NCBI GenBank assembly: GCA_032164245.1
Contig: JAVMKO010000006.1
Location: 35,614,319 to 35,678,318 of the forward strand
DNA from: Sternotherus odoratus
Lineage: Eukaryota > Chordata > Testudines > Kinosternidae
DNA: 64,000 nucleotides
Direction: 5' to 3'
Shown: positions 32,107 to 42,482 of the stretch, piece after piece
How positions within the stretch are numbered: position 1 is the first letter of the stretch
Layout: each line of letters starts with the position of its first letter
The notes under the pieces: model-generated
What the model was told of the DNA's origin: nothing
Database searches by the model: none
Seen by the model: only the letters and a program-made list of their open reading frames with translations
Program-made: the position numbers and the translations under genes

Positions 32107-34994
32107 GAGGAGGGCTGGGGTGGATCCTCATGGGCAGGGGAATGGTCGGGCCCCGGCGGGCCCCGCAGCAACCCATGCTCGGTCCCGAAGGCGAGCAGGG
32201 AGCTGCGGAAATTCCGGGCCCGCATGTAGGCCGCCATGCCCTGCCTGTCGGCCCCTTTCCCCTCCCCCAACAGGGCCTTTACGGCCCGGAAGATGAGGTG
32301 GAAGTCTCCCCAGCGCTGGAGGGCGAGCTGCACCTTATCCCTGGAGCCACGAGTGTCTCGCAGGAAATGGCGCAGCTCGGCCCCCAGCGCCGAGGGAGAC
32401 GTGGCAGCCGAGCGGCTGCCGCCCTCCGGTAGGGCCCCTGAAGGAAGTTCGTGGCCCGCGGAGACGGGCGGGTGGGGAGGGCGACGTCGGCGCGATCGCG
32501 CCGAGCGACCCGTCTCCGTTCCCGGCCCGGAAGGGGGCGGCGGAGGGGGCAATGCAGCCCCTAGGACAATGGGAGTGGGAGACTCTAGAACCACCCCCCG
32601 AGAGTCGTCCGGGTGACTTGATGACGGGACGACCCCGGGGGTGGCAGGAACGATGGGAGTGGAAGGGGCGGGGAACAGGATCGAGACCAGAGTGGGGACT
32701 GGGGCTGGAGTCGGGGCAGGGACCGGGATCGGGGCGGGATCGGGGGGTTGGGCCGGGTCAGGGTCGGTGGGTGGGACTGGCACAGGGTGAGGAGTTGGGG
32801 TAGGGACAGGGGGCGTTTCTGGGTCCGGGGCCAGGGAGGTCGTGGGGGGAAGGATGGGATCGGGGTCCCCGGCAGCCGAGCTGCCGGGGTGCGGCTCCTC
32901 TCGACCTTTGGATGGGATCAAGGGACCGGAGACAGGAGGGGGGCCCTCCTCGACGCCGGGCATGGGCGACTCAACAATTGTGTCACCCACAGCCACGGCG
33001 TCGGGCACGTTGGAAACTTCAGACAGGCCCCCCTCTGAAGGGGAAGCCGACCGCACGGTCCCGTCGGTGCCCACTGGCCCGGGGCCCGGCCGCTCGTCGC
33101 TGGCCGCCGCCCCGGAGGGCTCGGCGGCCTCGGCTGGTGCGCTCTCGGCGGCCGGGCAGATGGGCAGAGTCAGGGGCGCCCCGAGGACCAGAGCGGGGGC
33201 TTCCTCCGGGGGAAAAGGGCAGGAAAAGGGAGGGGGCGGCGGGAGCAGAGCGCCGCCCTGATCGAGGCCCGCTAGTAGAGGACCGTCCTCCCCCTGAGTA
33301 AACGGGGTCAGGTCCAGGGCCTCAATTTCATCATAAATGGAGGGGAGGGCGGGCCCTTCGGCTCCAGCGGCCTCCCCACCGGACCCCGGGGCAGCAAGCG
33401 CCGCGGCGTCGGTGGTAGCAGAGGTGGGGGGGTCCGATGGTGTGGGGGCCTGAAGGGCTCCCGCAGTCGCCCCCTCGCAAGGAGGGTGAATGGGAAGGAC
33501 GGGGTCATCCCGCCCTGCTGCCGTGGCCTTGGTGGACGGCTCCTCCCGCTGGGCTCTATCCGGGGTCACGGCCGAGGGGGTCTTGGTCGTCGCCGCCCGC
33601 GGCAGCTTCCGGGGGGCTACCTCCCGCTCCCCATCGGAGGGAGGGGAGCGGGCCCGTGGCCTGCGGGCGGCACGCTTCCCCCGGACGAGCACCCAGCCCT
33701 CCAAGGTGGAGGTGGAGGTGGAGGGCCGGTCCGTTGGAGCGGGGCCAGGGGCTGAGGGAGTCGGAGTCTGGGGTGGGACAACGGGGGGAGGGGAAACCTC
33801 CCCCTGGGGCGGGCCCTCCCTCCCGGCTACAGAGGACCCCGTCACCCCCTCCCCTGTAGAGGGAGGGGCGGCAGGAGCGGCGGTGGCGGCCGGGCGACCC
33901 GGGGCACCGGCGTTGATGGGGCCGGACCCCTCACGGGTCCCGGGGGTCCCGGGCTCCCCCTCAGTCCGGGCCAGGGGGCAGTCCCTCCGGACGTGCCCCG
34001 TCGCCCGGCAGAGGAAGCACCGGGCCTCCCCCGTCGAGTAATGAACCCGGTGATAAGCCCCTCGGTGGGGCACTAGAAAGGAGCCCTCCAAGGGCGCTCC
34101 GCCACGTGCCACCGCCGGCGATACTTGGAGTTGCACCTGCCGGCGGAAGGATAGAACATGGCGTAGGACGGGGTCCTTATAGCCCGAGGAGAGAGGGGTG
34201 ATAGCGGAGATGGGCTTCCCCAGGGTGGAGAGGGCGGGAAGCAGGGCAGCGTTGGGGAGGCTGGGCTCGACAGAGGTGAGGACCACCCGTACGCCCAGGT
34301 CCTCTAGTGGCTCGAGGGGCACGAACACGCCTCCCACCGACATGCCCTTCTCCACTGCCTCTTGGGCGGCGGCCTCCGATGCTAGGAAGAACACCATCTT
34401 CCCATACATTTTGGAGGCCGCCACGATGTTCCGGGGGCCCACCACCCGCGCCAGCGCTCGCGCGTAGGTTTCCCCATTAGGCGAGGCTGGCACCAGGTGG
34501 CAGCGGATCCCGTGCCTCCTGGTGAGGGAGTGGAAAGGGCCCGGCCCCCCAGAGATGGCAGCGGAGGCAGCGGGCGGGGCGGTCGGCGGGGCGGCGGCCA
34601 CCTGGGCGTACGCCCTGCGGGCCGGAGGGCCGGCAGAGCTGGTGGAGGGGATGGCCGGGGAACGGGGGGCCGCGGCAGATGTCGACGCCGCGGCCGGGGG
34701 GGCGGCCCCGCCCACGGGAGGTGTCGATTTCCGGGCGGGGCCCTTTCCCTTCTTTTTCCCCTGGCCCTTCTTGCCAGGGGGAGGGGCGGCCACGGCAGCG
34801 GCAGGGACCGGGCAGGGGCCGGTCGAGAGGGTGGCCGCAGGAGTGGACAGGGACGACGGCAAGGGAGGGGGAGGGATCGGGGGAGTGGGGGCTGAAGGAG
34901 GGGCAGGGGTAGGAACAGGGGCAGGGGTCCCCTCCATGATGGTATGGGGAAAGGAGGAGGCCCTATACCAGTAGGGACAGGGGGGGGGGACCAC
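32103..34994 (-). CDS. Tx1-like LINE ORF1: RNA-binding, CCHC-knuckle protein
   Basis: A 963-aa frame. The more plausible initiator is the internal ATG at 34937 (residue 20, MEGTPAPV, context ATCATGG), because the first 19 residues derive from the leader. Residues 20-150 are Pro/Ala-rich with a KKGQGKKKGKG basic patch. About 160-310 form two segments resembling the RRM-like folds of LINE and gag-type ORF1 proteins (YARALARVVGPRNIVAASKMYGKMVFFL is not copied further here). A single zinc knuckle C326-x2-C329-x4-H334-x4-C339 follows. The central 340-860 region is Pro/Ser/Glu-rich low complexity. A distinct folded-looking C-terminus (870-943, LGAELRHFLRDTR...RWGDFHLIFRAVKALL) ends it. It would coat the element RNA in a ribonucleoprotein with ORF2 protein. 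The frame is intact and immediately upstream of ORF2. Confidence 0.9.
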   Translation of the reverse strand: MVPPPCPYWYRASSFPHTIMEGTPAPVPTPAPPSAPTPPIPPPPLPSSLSTPAATLSTGPCPVPAAAVAAPPPGKKGQGKKKGKGPARKSTPPVGGAAPPAAASTSAAAPRSPAIPSTSSAGPPARRAYAQVAAAPPTAPPAASAAISGGPGPFHSLTRRHGIRCHLVPASPNGETYARALARVVGPRNIVAASKMYGKMVFFLASEAAAQEAVEKGMSVGGVFVPLEPLEDLGVRVVLTSVEPSLPNAALLPALSTLGKPISAITPLSSGYKDPVLRHVLSFRRQVQLQVSPAVARGGAPLEGSFLVPHRGAYHRVHYSTGEARCFLCRATGHVRRDCPLARTEGEPGTPGTREGSGPINAGAPGRPAATAAPAAPPSTGEGVTGSSVAGREGPPQGEVSPPPVVPPQTPTPSAPGPAPTDRPSTSTSTLEGWVLVRGKRAARRPRARSPPSDGEREVAPRKLPRAATTKTPSAVTPDRAQREEPSTKATAAGRDDPVLPIHPPCEGATAGALQAPTPSDPPTSATTDAAALAAPGSGGEAAGAEGPALPSIYDEIEALDLTPFTQGEDGPLLAGLDQGGALLPPPPPFSCPFPPEEAPALVLGAPLTLPICPAAESAPAEAAEPSGAAASDERPGPGPVGTDGTVRSASPSEGGLSEVSNVPDAVAVGDTIVESPMPGVEEGPPPVSGPLIPSKGREEPHPGSSAAGDPDPILPPTTSLAPDPETPPVPTPTPHPVPVPPTDPDPAQPPDPAPIPVPAPTPAPVPTLVSILFPAPSTPIVPATPGVVPSSSHPDDSRGVVLESPTPIVLGAALPPPPPPSGPGTETGRSARSRRRRPPHPPVSAGHELPSGALPEGGSRSAATSPSALGAELRHFLRDTRGSRDKVQLALQRWGDFHLIFRAVKALLGEGKGADRQGMAAYMRARNFRSSLLAFGTEHGLLRGPPGPDHSPAHEDPPQPSS

Positions 34995-35646
34995 TCCTCC
35001 CTGCTGAACTGTGGACAGGAGAGGAGGGTCTGGTGGAGGGGGTAGGTACAGGAAGGGACTAACCCCTCCTCCCTGCTGAACTGTGGACAGGAGAGGAGGG
35101 TCTGGCAGAGCGGGTAGGTATAGGAAGGGGCTAAACCCCTCCTCCCTGCTGAACTCTGGACAGGAGAGGAGGGTCTGGCAGAGGGGGTAGGTATAGGAAG
35201 GGGCTAAACCCCTCCTCCCTGCTGAACTGTGGACAGGAGAGGAGGGTCTGGTGGAGGGGGTAGGTACAGGAAGGGACTAACCCCTCCTCCCTGCTGAACT
35301 GTGGACAGGAGAGGAGGGTCTGGCAGAGCGGGTAGGTATAGGAAGGGGCTAAACCCCTCCTCCCTGCTGAACTGTGGACAGGAGAGGAGGGTCTGGCGGA
35401 GGGGAGGGGTATAGGAAGGGGCTAACCCCTCCTCCCCGCTGGGCTGCGAGTGGGAGAGGAGGGTTCAATACGGGGGAACAGGTAAGGGAAAGGGGCTAAC
35501 CACTCCTCCCCGCGGGGCTGCGAGCGGGAGAGGAGGGCGCCCCAAGGCACGAGAAGGGGAAGTGGGGGCAATCGCTCCTCCCCGCTAGGCTGGAGGCGGG
35601 GGAGGAGGGTGGCGGCAGGGGTCAGGGGTGGACAGTGGGGACAAAG
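34994..35646 (-). repeat. Nine 72-74-bp tandem monomers in the LINE 5' leader
   Basis: The landmark CTCCTCCCTGCTG (or CTCCTCCCCGC) recurs at 34994, 35066, 35139, 35212, 35284, 35357, 35429, 35503 and 35575, giving spacings of 72-74 bases. Units 1 and 4 and units 2 and 5 are nearly identical, revealing a 218-bp higher-order duplication. The three units furthest from ORF1 are most diverged. The arrangement resembles the promoter monomers of rodent L1 elements. Confidence 0.9.
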
Positions 35647-36925
35647 CAAAAGGTCCGGCTCCTCCGGCTGCACTAGGAGGAGAGGGGGCTACAAGATCAT
35701 GGGGTGGGGGGCGAAAGTGCGACTGATGGGAGGGGGGGGCACAGGCACCTCAAGGGGGACCGTAGGTACACGCGATGGGGGGGGGGGAGAACTAGGGAGG
35801 ACCGGGGAGTAAAGGGCCTGGGTAGGAACACAAAATGGAGGCTAGGGGTAAAAGGCTGGGTGGGAACCAAACTAAACTGCAAAGTTTGGGGCGGGGCCAG
35901 GGACAAAGGCTGAAGGGTTAGGGAAGGAAAGCTAACAGAAAGGAATCCTTGGGGAAAGTAGGTAGTGGGCAGGGCAGACTAGGGGGAGGGAGTAACCAAA
36001 CTATAGAAGCAATTAGGGGGGGCAGGGAAAGGGTTGCAAGGGGTGGGGACCCCCACCAGCCAAACGCAGCTGGGGGGTGGGGGGGTGGGTGGTAGGAAAA
36101 AGTCCAAAGTGGGAGGCGTGCACCCACAGGTGCCTGTGTAGCACAGTCCTCTCTGCTCAGTCCCAGATGGTAAAGGTAGCAGGGAGGCCAACCCCACGTC
36201 GAGGGGTGAAGAGCAGGTCCGGAGGTGGATGGGTCGGTGGAGGGGGCAGCGGTGGGGGTGGTGGTCGGGGGAGCAGATGGGCAGGGGGGGGGCCGTGCCT
36301 CTCCCCCGCACTCCCCCCGGCGACAGCGATTCCACCACCCCAAGAGCGCAGATGACAGAGTCACTCAGTCCAGTTGCAAAACCCCCTCCACAAAGTCCTT
36401 GGATGGACGACTCTTTTCCTCACCTCCTCGACGGCAGCGGTGGTTTCGGGGTGGCGGTGAGCAGCAGCAGGATTGTCGAGAGGCCCGGTGGTAGTAGTGG
36501 TGGTGGTGGTGGTGGTGGTGGTGGTGAAGTTGTCTGGGCCTCTCCCCCCCCCCAAAACAATGGGGGGAGGGGGGGTAGGCCAGCAGGCCTCCCCCCCGCT
36601 CAGCAGCAGTCCTGGTTGGTGAAGTGGTGGGGGGAGCTCAACCCGGCTGGTAGTGAAGTGAGGCAGTCCAAAGGGGGAGCTCCCAAAGTGATGGCAGCCC
36701 CAGGGAAACAGTGGGGTGTGTGGGGGTGAGAGAGGCCTGGCAGCAGTGGCAGGCCCAGATGGAGGGGGAAGGCAGGGGCTTCAGGGGGCAAGAGTGGTGG
36801 TAGTAGCAGCAGCAGCAGCCCCTGCACCCCTAGGACCCCTGGTGGGGCCTTCCCCTAGGCCCTGCAGCCTGGGGGTTGCTAGGCTGGAACTCCCCTAGCT
36901 CCTTCTTCCTTGCCCTCAGGGAAGG
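35647..36925 (-). promoter_or_regulatory. Distal 5' leader of the LINE, C/T-rich in sense
   Basis: On the + strand this stretch is extremely G-rich with many G3-G10 runs (for example 35742-35750, 35777-35787, 36551-36575). The sense strand is therefore pyrimidine-rich. Frames here are low-complexity artefacts. A (GGT)n run occurs at 36487-36526 and an (AGC)n run near 36799-36817. It likely holds the internal promoter; no defined factor site is claimed. Confidence 0.5.
36487..36526. repeat. (GGT)n microsatellite
   Basis: About 13 GGT triplets, two interrupted by AGT, lie inside the LINE leader. The antisense frame reading poly-Thr across it is an artefact. Confidence 0.9.
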
Positions 36926-37396
36926 TGTGGCAGAGCAAGGGTAAAAACCCTGAGAATGCCCTGCCCCTGCAAGCTAAGCCCTGCTTGTGGATAGCAGGGC
37001 CGGGGCCAATGCAGGGAGCAGCCTGCAAGAAGCCCAGCTGGAAGCCTTAATGAAGGCTAGCTCACAGCCCCTGGCTGGAGAGATTGATCACAGCTGGGGC
37101 ATGGAGCAGAAAGGGCTAGAAAAGCCCTGACTCAGGGGCAGTCAGGGAGGCTAGCCAGGCAGGAGTACAGGGGAGACCTAGCTCTGTCTCTGCTGGGGGA
37201 TACAAGCCTTGAGGGGCCAGAGGACCTGGGGAGAGTTCTGTGAGGGGCCTGATGTTGGGGACGTGGGGACTTTGAAGGCACTGTAGATAAAAGAGCCTGG
37301 GTGAAGCACCAGAGGAGTGTCTGCAAACCTTTCTTTGTCCAGCCTAAGCACGGGGCACAGGGACTAGGGTCAGGAAGCCTGTGCCGCCCCGTGACA
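36926..37396 (-). repeat. LTR-like repeat at the 5' edge of the LINE
   Basis: The segment starts TGTGGCAGAGC and ends CCCCGTGACA; on the - strand it starts TGTCACGGGGCGGCACAGG. TG...CA-type ends and about 470 bp suit a solo LTR, but the flanks GAAGG and GACAT do not match. It may instead be the most distal promoter part of the LINE leader. No coding capacity. Confidence 0.4.
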
Positions 37397-38986
37397 GACA
37401 TCTACATAAAAAATAAACCCCCAAAATGAAATAAACCCTGAACAAGCCCTAGGCATAGCAAAACCCACCCTCTGCTCTCCCCAGGCCTTGTTCCCAAGTT
37501 ATACCTGTCTGTGATGCTTGAAAGTGGACAGCCCCCACTCCAAAGTTGCTCCCCCCAGAGTGGAATCCATGTGCCATCCCTCCCCTCATTCTGCCCCTGC
37601 TCCCCACTACGCCCCCCCCCTTCAGACACCCATGTTCTGTGTCTGCACCTTCCAGCCCGCTCTCCCACACACCAGTCTGGGCCCTGACCTAACCTGGTCC
37701 CCCACTGGCCTCTCACCTCCCTGGCTAGCAGAGCACAGACTAAAGGAGCCCCTTTCTCCCCTTCCCTCTCCATCTCAGAAGTACAGAAACAGGGACATGC
37801 AGGATGATCCTGAGCCCATAAAACAGGACAGCTGGCAGTGCATTGGGGAGTTGGACAGGCAGCTCAAACAAGAGGCCATTCTGGAAGAGGTGGTGATCCT
37901 AATGCCACCTGCAAGCCGGCAGGCAGGGGGAACAGAGGGCAGCTGAAAGGAGGCAGGCAGAGAGGCTGCCTGGCTGCATTCATATCCTGCTCCACAGCAA
38001 TCCTCAGGGTCCAGGAGTAGTAATTGAAATTAAAACCCTGCTCAGTCCATGCTTGGTGCATGAGAACCTGTCTGGGCTGCAGCGAAGCATAAAAGGGGCC
38101 CTGCAAGTGTGAGTGCCATAGCCCCCATGTGCACTTGGCAGGCCCACTAGTGATGAAGAGTGTTTCGAACATGTATCATGCTGTAGAAGTGCTCAATATC
38201 GTTACCCTGTTCCGTAAAGTCATGGTCCCAGTGCAAAGATGTTGGTGTATGTCACTGCCTGGAACTGGGAGGCTACCCCACAGCTTTTCTTTAGTTTAAT
38301 AGGAAGAGGACTAAGAGGGACAGATGTGGGTGCTCTTCATCCTTTACCTTGAAAAGGCTCAGGGAAGTCTCATTCCTCCACACCCTGAACAGCATGTGGA
38401 GAAGAACACACCATGTGTGATATGCTTCTGGGGGCATGTCAAGATGGCTGACTGTCCACCTTCAATAACTAAATCAAAGCTGGCTACCTGGTGAGGCTGT
38501 CAGGAGCCAATGGGAGTGAGGGGAGATCTGGGGACATTATCTGGGACAGCAAGGAGCCAGTACTCCTTTTGCTCCGCTCCTCTCAATAACTCTTCCATCT
38601 TTCCTTCCAAAACTGATCAAGACAGCCACAAAAAACAAAGTTTCACCCTTCCCAGAAAATAGAATGGAAGCTGCTTTCAAAACATCTGACAAATCAGTGA
38701 TCTAAGTTCCTCTACCTTGAGAGCTACTACAAATTCTTCCAAGTGTGCCTCCTACTTCGAAAGACAGGCTAGGAAAGCACCACCAGTGCTATTTCCTAAA
38801 ACAACTGGGAGACTGGGATTGAAGTTTCTGGGAGCTCCCTAGAGCTACAGTTTCTATCTAGTTTCCTGTAGTCCCCTCTTGCTGGGAGAAGTTGGGTTGG
38901 ATACAATAGGATGGGAATGTTGCATTCAATTTGGGTTGGAAAAGGTTGGTACCAGAGAGACTTTTCTATTTTGAATGACTGTGGTA
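37397..38986. other. Intergenic stretch without recognised gene
   Basis: A pyrimidine-rich part at 37500-37780 gives antisense frames (up to 142 aa) with no domain. The remainder is mixed composition with no repeat ends found. Confidence 0.45.
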
Positions 38987-39286
38987 CAGCAGAACCTCAG
39001 AGTTACAAACACCAAGTTACAAATTTAGTCAACCACACCCTCATTTGGAACCAGAAATACACAATCAGGCAGCAGCAGACAGACACATGCAAAAATACAA
39101 TACTGTGTTAAACAAATTACTAAAAAAAAAGGGGGGGGGAAGCAGCATTTTTCTTCTGCATAGTAAAGTTTCAAAGCTGTCTTAAGTCAATGTTCAGTTG
39201 CAAACTTTTGTAAGAACCACCATAATGTTTTGTTTGGAGTTACGAACAACCTCCATTCCCAAGGTGTTTGTAACTCTGTTTTACTG
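38987..39286. mobile_element. pogo/Tigger-like MITE with TA target duplication
   Basis: This 300-bp element is flanked by TA (38985-38986 and 39287-39288). Its inverted ends are CAGCAGAACCTCAGAGTTAC and, from the right, CAGTAAAACAGAGTTACAAA, both running into CAAACACC. The same family occurs in opposite orientation at 58510-58838; internal blocks such as 'caggcagcagcagac' match. It is non-coding, so it depends on a transposase elsewhere. Confidence 0.85.
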
Positions 39287-39288
39287 TA

Positions 39289-41634
39289 GTTTGTTTTATG
39301 CCAAGCAGTGTGATTAGCACTGAACCAAACACACACAACTCTCTGGAACTTTTTTCTCTTCCCACTATCAGACTGTGATTTTATCTCAATGTTCAGAGCT
39401 GAGAGACCCAGTGATTAAAGGTCACTGCCTGATCCACTGAGCCACCCAGTCTCCAGATCACGGTGTTAACAAATCACCATTTCTCTGTGTTACTGCAGCA
39501 AATGTCCAAGGCATACTGGCACTAAAGATCACATCTGTAGGGATAACCTATTGATTGGTGTCATATTCTGCCCAATCCCTATTATATTCTTGTTCAAACA
39601 GGGGTCAGGACAGGTTAAAAATAACTTTCAGACCAAGATGTTGGACTGAGGAATTTAAAAACAGCCTGTTTCCCCAAGTGGAGGCTACAGAATCCCTGAT
39701 ACATGCAGCTAGAGAAGTAAGATGAAGTCTTGGTAGAAATCAACAGCAGAAGTTGGCAGTTGGTTCACCAGGACTTTGTAAGGACGTTTTGTAGCTTTAA
39801 CTAAAAGTAGATGAGATACACTTGAGAAGATTATTAAAAAGTGACTAAATCCCTTTAACAATCTCAGTACTAATAATTACAAACATCATATATGTATTAT
39901 ATACCTGCATTTATTTTAAGGTACCACTGAAAAATTAATGGCTTTCAAAAAATTTCACCAAAACCCTTGGGGAATTAAATCTGGCACTGCAGTGACAATA
40001 TTTCACACAATGCTCCAAGGCTACTACTGAGAAGACAGTACAAAAGCTTTATAATTAAAAGCCCCTAACCATTACAAAATATGGCAATGACAAGTTAAGA
40101 TAACGTATATATAGATGCAAATCCTCTTATGATATTCACACTTAAGTTAAAATGTAGATATGCCAACATTAAAACTATTCATTGTCCTTATACAATACTT
40201 ATTACACAAACTTTTGAACAACTGTATTATACAGGAACAAAACGATGAAAAGGATCAGAATTAAGATTGCTATTGGAGTTTGTAATGCTAATGCTCACAT
40301 GTCATTTTTGTCAAGGAATGCTCTAAGGATATTCAAATAATTATTTTATATTTCCGTATCCTAGTTCCATGCTTTTTAAAGCTTAGAGGGTTTTTTTTAG
40401 TTGTAACATTCTGGGTAATATTTTGTCTAACATTTACGTTACTTATAGCAAACAATTTGAATTTAAGCAGTTTTTTGATTAAACAGCCCCTTGTTTTTTT
40501 TAATAAAGAAATATACAGGATATCAAATTCATAAATTAGATTCTTACAACCCAAAGAAGATCTACACTTATTCTGTAATCTTTGGTTTATGGCACATAAA
40601 CCTGAAGTTCAAGGCTTTCAGCTTTCCTCTGGCTTCAAGATACCATTCCTCTCTTCAGATTAGAGTACAGATTACTAGGAAACTGCCGTGTCCTGTTTCT
40701 TTTTTCTTAATACCTCCAGTGTCATATGATAATAGTACCAAAGCTCTGCGGATTCTAGGAAGTCCTACAAGTGAACTGTGCAGGGAAGACTTAAGATTTG
40801 TTCCATTTGCCTCTCTCCATAAAAATTTATACCTGTGTGGCCCTCACCTAGTGTCCACACCATTCTAAGAGGTCTGATGTCAACTCATGGTAGGAGGGAA
40901 AGAGATTAAGACGATGTATGTCATCAGGAAGGTCAAGTGGGAATAAAAACTCTGAATGAAAGGGAGGAAGAAAAAAACCCTTACATCCCTCTCCATGTAT
41001 TAACTGGACTCTGCCTGCAGAGGGAGGGGGTACTGAGAGCTCCACAGCATAATTCTTTGGTTAAATCAGAGGACGTGGGGAATAATCTAAAATCAAAGGT
41101 CTACAGGACCCTGTCCTCTCTCCTCCCATGCTAATCAGAGCTGTAGGAGGAAAGGTAAAGAAATAAAGCCTGTATGGAATAGTCTTTAGGCTGAGCTCAG
41201 TACTTCATGCAATGACAAAAGAGGTTTTTGTATAATGAAGGTGGTGTGGCTCATCTCTAGTGTGAGGACAGTGACATGCAATACCCTTAATGTGAGCCAA
41301 ATGATGTGGAATCTGCTGTCTGCCAGGTCAGTGGTGTGAAGAACCCTGGGTGCAGTAACTGAGATGTGAAGTTCTCTTTTGTACAAAGATGAAGATCTGG
41401 TTGCAGCATGGACCCTTGCCAGCAATAAAGTCCTGATCCTGTATCTGAAATTCCAGCCAGCAAACCCCAAACTAAAGACCTCTCAAAGGGGAGAGGGAAT
41501 TCAGGAGAGACACTGGAGGTCTGCTGGTCTTAGAGCATCCACGAGAGGTGCCCTGGTTTCAGTACCATGGACAGCTGCTCAACCCACCCCAGCACCAGTC
41601 ACAGCTACAGTTATAGCGCTATGATGCAGAGGGT
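39289..41634. other. AT-rich stretch without recognised gene
   Basis: This is AT-rich with many A/T runs around 39850-40520. The longest frame, 125 aa at 40491-40868, shows no domain. No repeat ends could be defended. Confidence 0.45.
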
Positions 41635-42482
41635 AGAGGTGGTGGAATTTGACACTAGCTCAGAACATTTCAAAGTGGAGAAATGGACTGAAGTAAATAG
41701 GATGACATTCAATAAGGACAAATGCAAAGTACTCCACTTAGGAAGGAACAATCAGTTGCACACGTACAAAATAACAAATGCCAGCCTAGGAAGGAGTACT
41801 GAGAAAGGGGATCTGGGGGGTCATAGTGGATCACAAGCTAAATATGAGTCAACGGTATAACACTGTTGCAAAAAAAAAGTGATCATCACTGTGGGATGTA
41901 TTAGCAGAAGTGTTGTAAGCAAGACACAAGAAGTAATTCTTCCGCTCTACTCCATGCTGATTAGGCCTCAACAGGAGAATTGTGTCCAGTTCTGAGTGCC
42001 ACATTTGTGAAAGATGTGGATAAATTGGAGAAAGTCCAGAGGAGAGCAACAAAAATGATTAAAGGTCTAAAAAAACATGACCTGTGAGAGAAGATTGAAG
42101 AAAATGGGTTTGTTTAGTCTTGGAAACAGAAGACAGAGGATATGATAACAGTTTTCAAGTACATAAAAGGTTGTCACAAGGAGGAGGAAGAAAAATTGTT
42201 GTTCTTAACCTCTGATGGTAGAACACAAAGCAATGGGCTTAAATTGCAGCAAGGGAGGTTTAGGTTGGACATTAGGAAAAACTTCCTAACTGTCAGGGTG
42301 ATTAAGCACTGAAATAAATTGCCTAGAGAGGCTGTGGAATCTCCATCAATGGAGATTTTTAAGAGCAGGTTAGACAAACACCATTGTCAGGGATGGTCTA
42401 GATAATACGTAGCCCTGCCATGAGTACACAGGACTGGACTACATGACCTCTCAAGGTCCTTCCAGTCCTACCATTCTATGAT
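41635..42482 (+). mobile_element. CR1 LINE 3' fragment
   Basis: The frame at 41567-41860 contains NKDKCKVLHLGRNNQ, the conserved CR1 segment after the reverse transcriptase. The 3' UTR follows in order: 'attgtgtccagttctgagtg', 'tggagaaagtccagaggaga', 'ttggacattaggaaaaactt' and 'tccagtcctaccattctatg'. The end ATTCTATGATTC is the diagnostic CR1 3' terminus. It is 5'-truncated, as most CR1 copies are. Confidence 0.92.

Larger units (their letters stand above)
28050..36925 (-). mobile_element. Tx1-like non-LTR retrotransposon (L1/Tx1 group), apparently full length
   Basis: This is a single GC-rich block of about 8.9 kb on the - strand. Its order is a long pyrimidine-rich 5' leader with tandem monomers, ORF1 (963 aa), ORF2 (1306 aa) overlapping by four bases, and a short 3' UTR with a 20-bp palindrome. 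There is no poly-A tail, as in Xenopus Tx1. Two long intact frames and contrast with the AT-rich surroundings indicate a recent insertion. Both outer boundaries are approximate because no target-site duplication was found. The 5' end may be near 36925 or may include 36926-37396. Confidence 0.85.

Noticed and set aside
32130..34974. Gly/Arg/Pro-rich frames on the + strand (up to 183 aa)
   Set aside because: They are antisense shadows of the GC-rich ORF1.
34994..35646. Regularly spaced ~73-bp repeats suggesting a CRISPR array
   Set aside because: Whole units are repeated without unique spacers, and the array sits in the leader of a eukaryotic retrotransposon.
36229..36729. 166-aa frame with poly-Gly
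   Set aside because: It is generated by the (GGT)n microsatellite and G-rich leader; no homology pattern.
37506..37545. Match 'gacagcccc' near 28001-28010 as a LINE target duplication
   Set aside because: The match is nine bases in low-complexity C-rich sequence and lies over 100 bases from the inferred 5' edge; likely chance.
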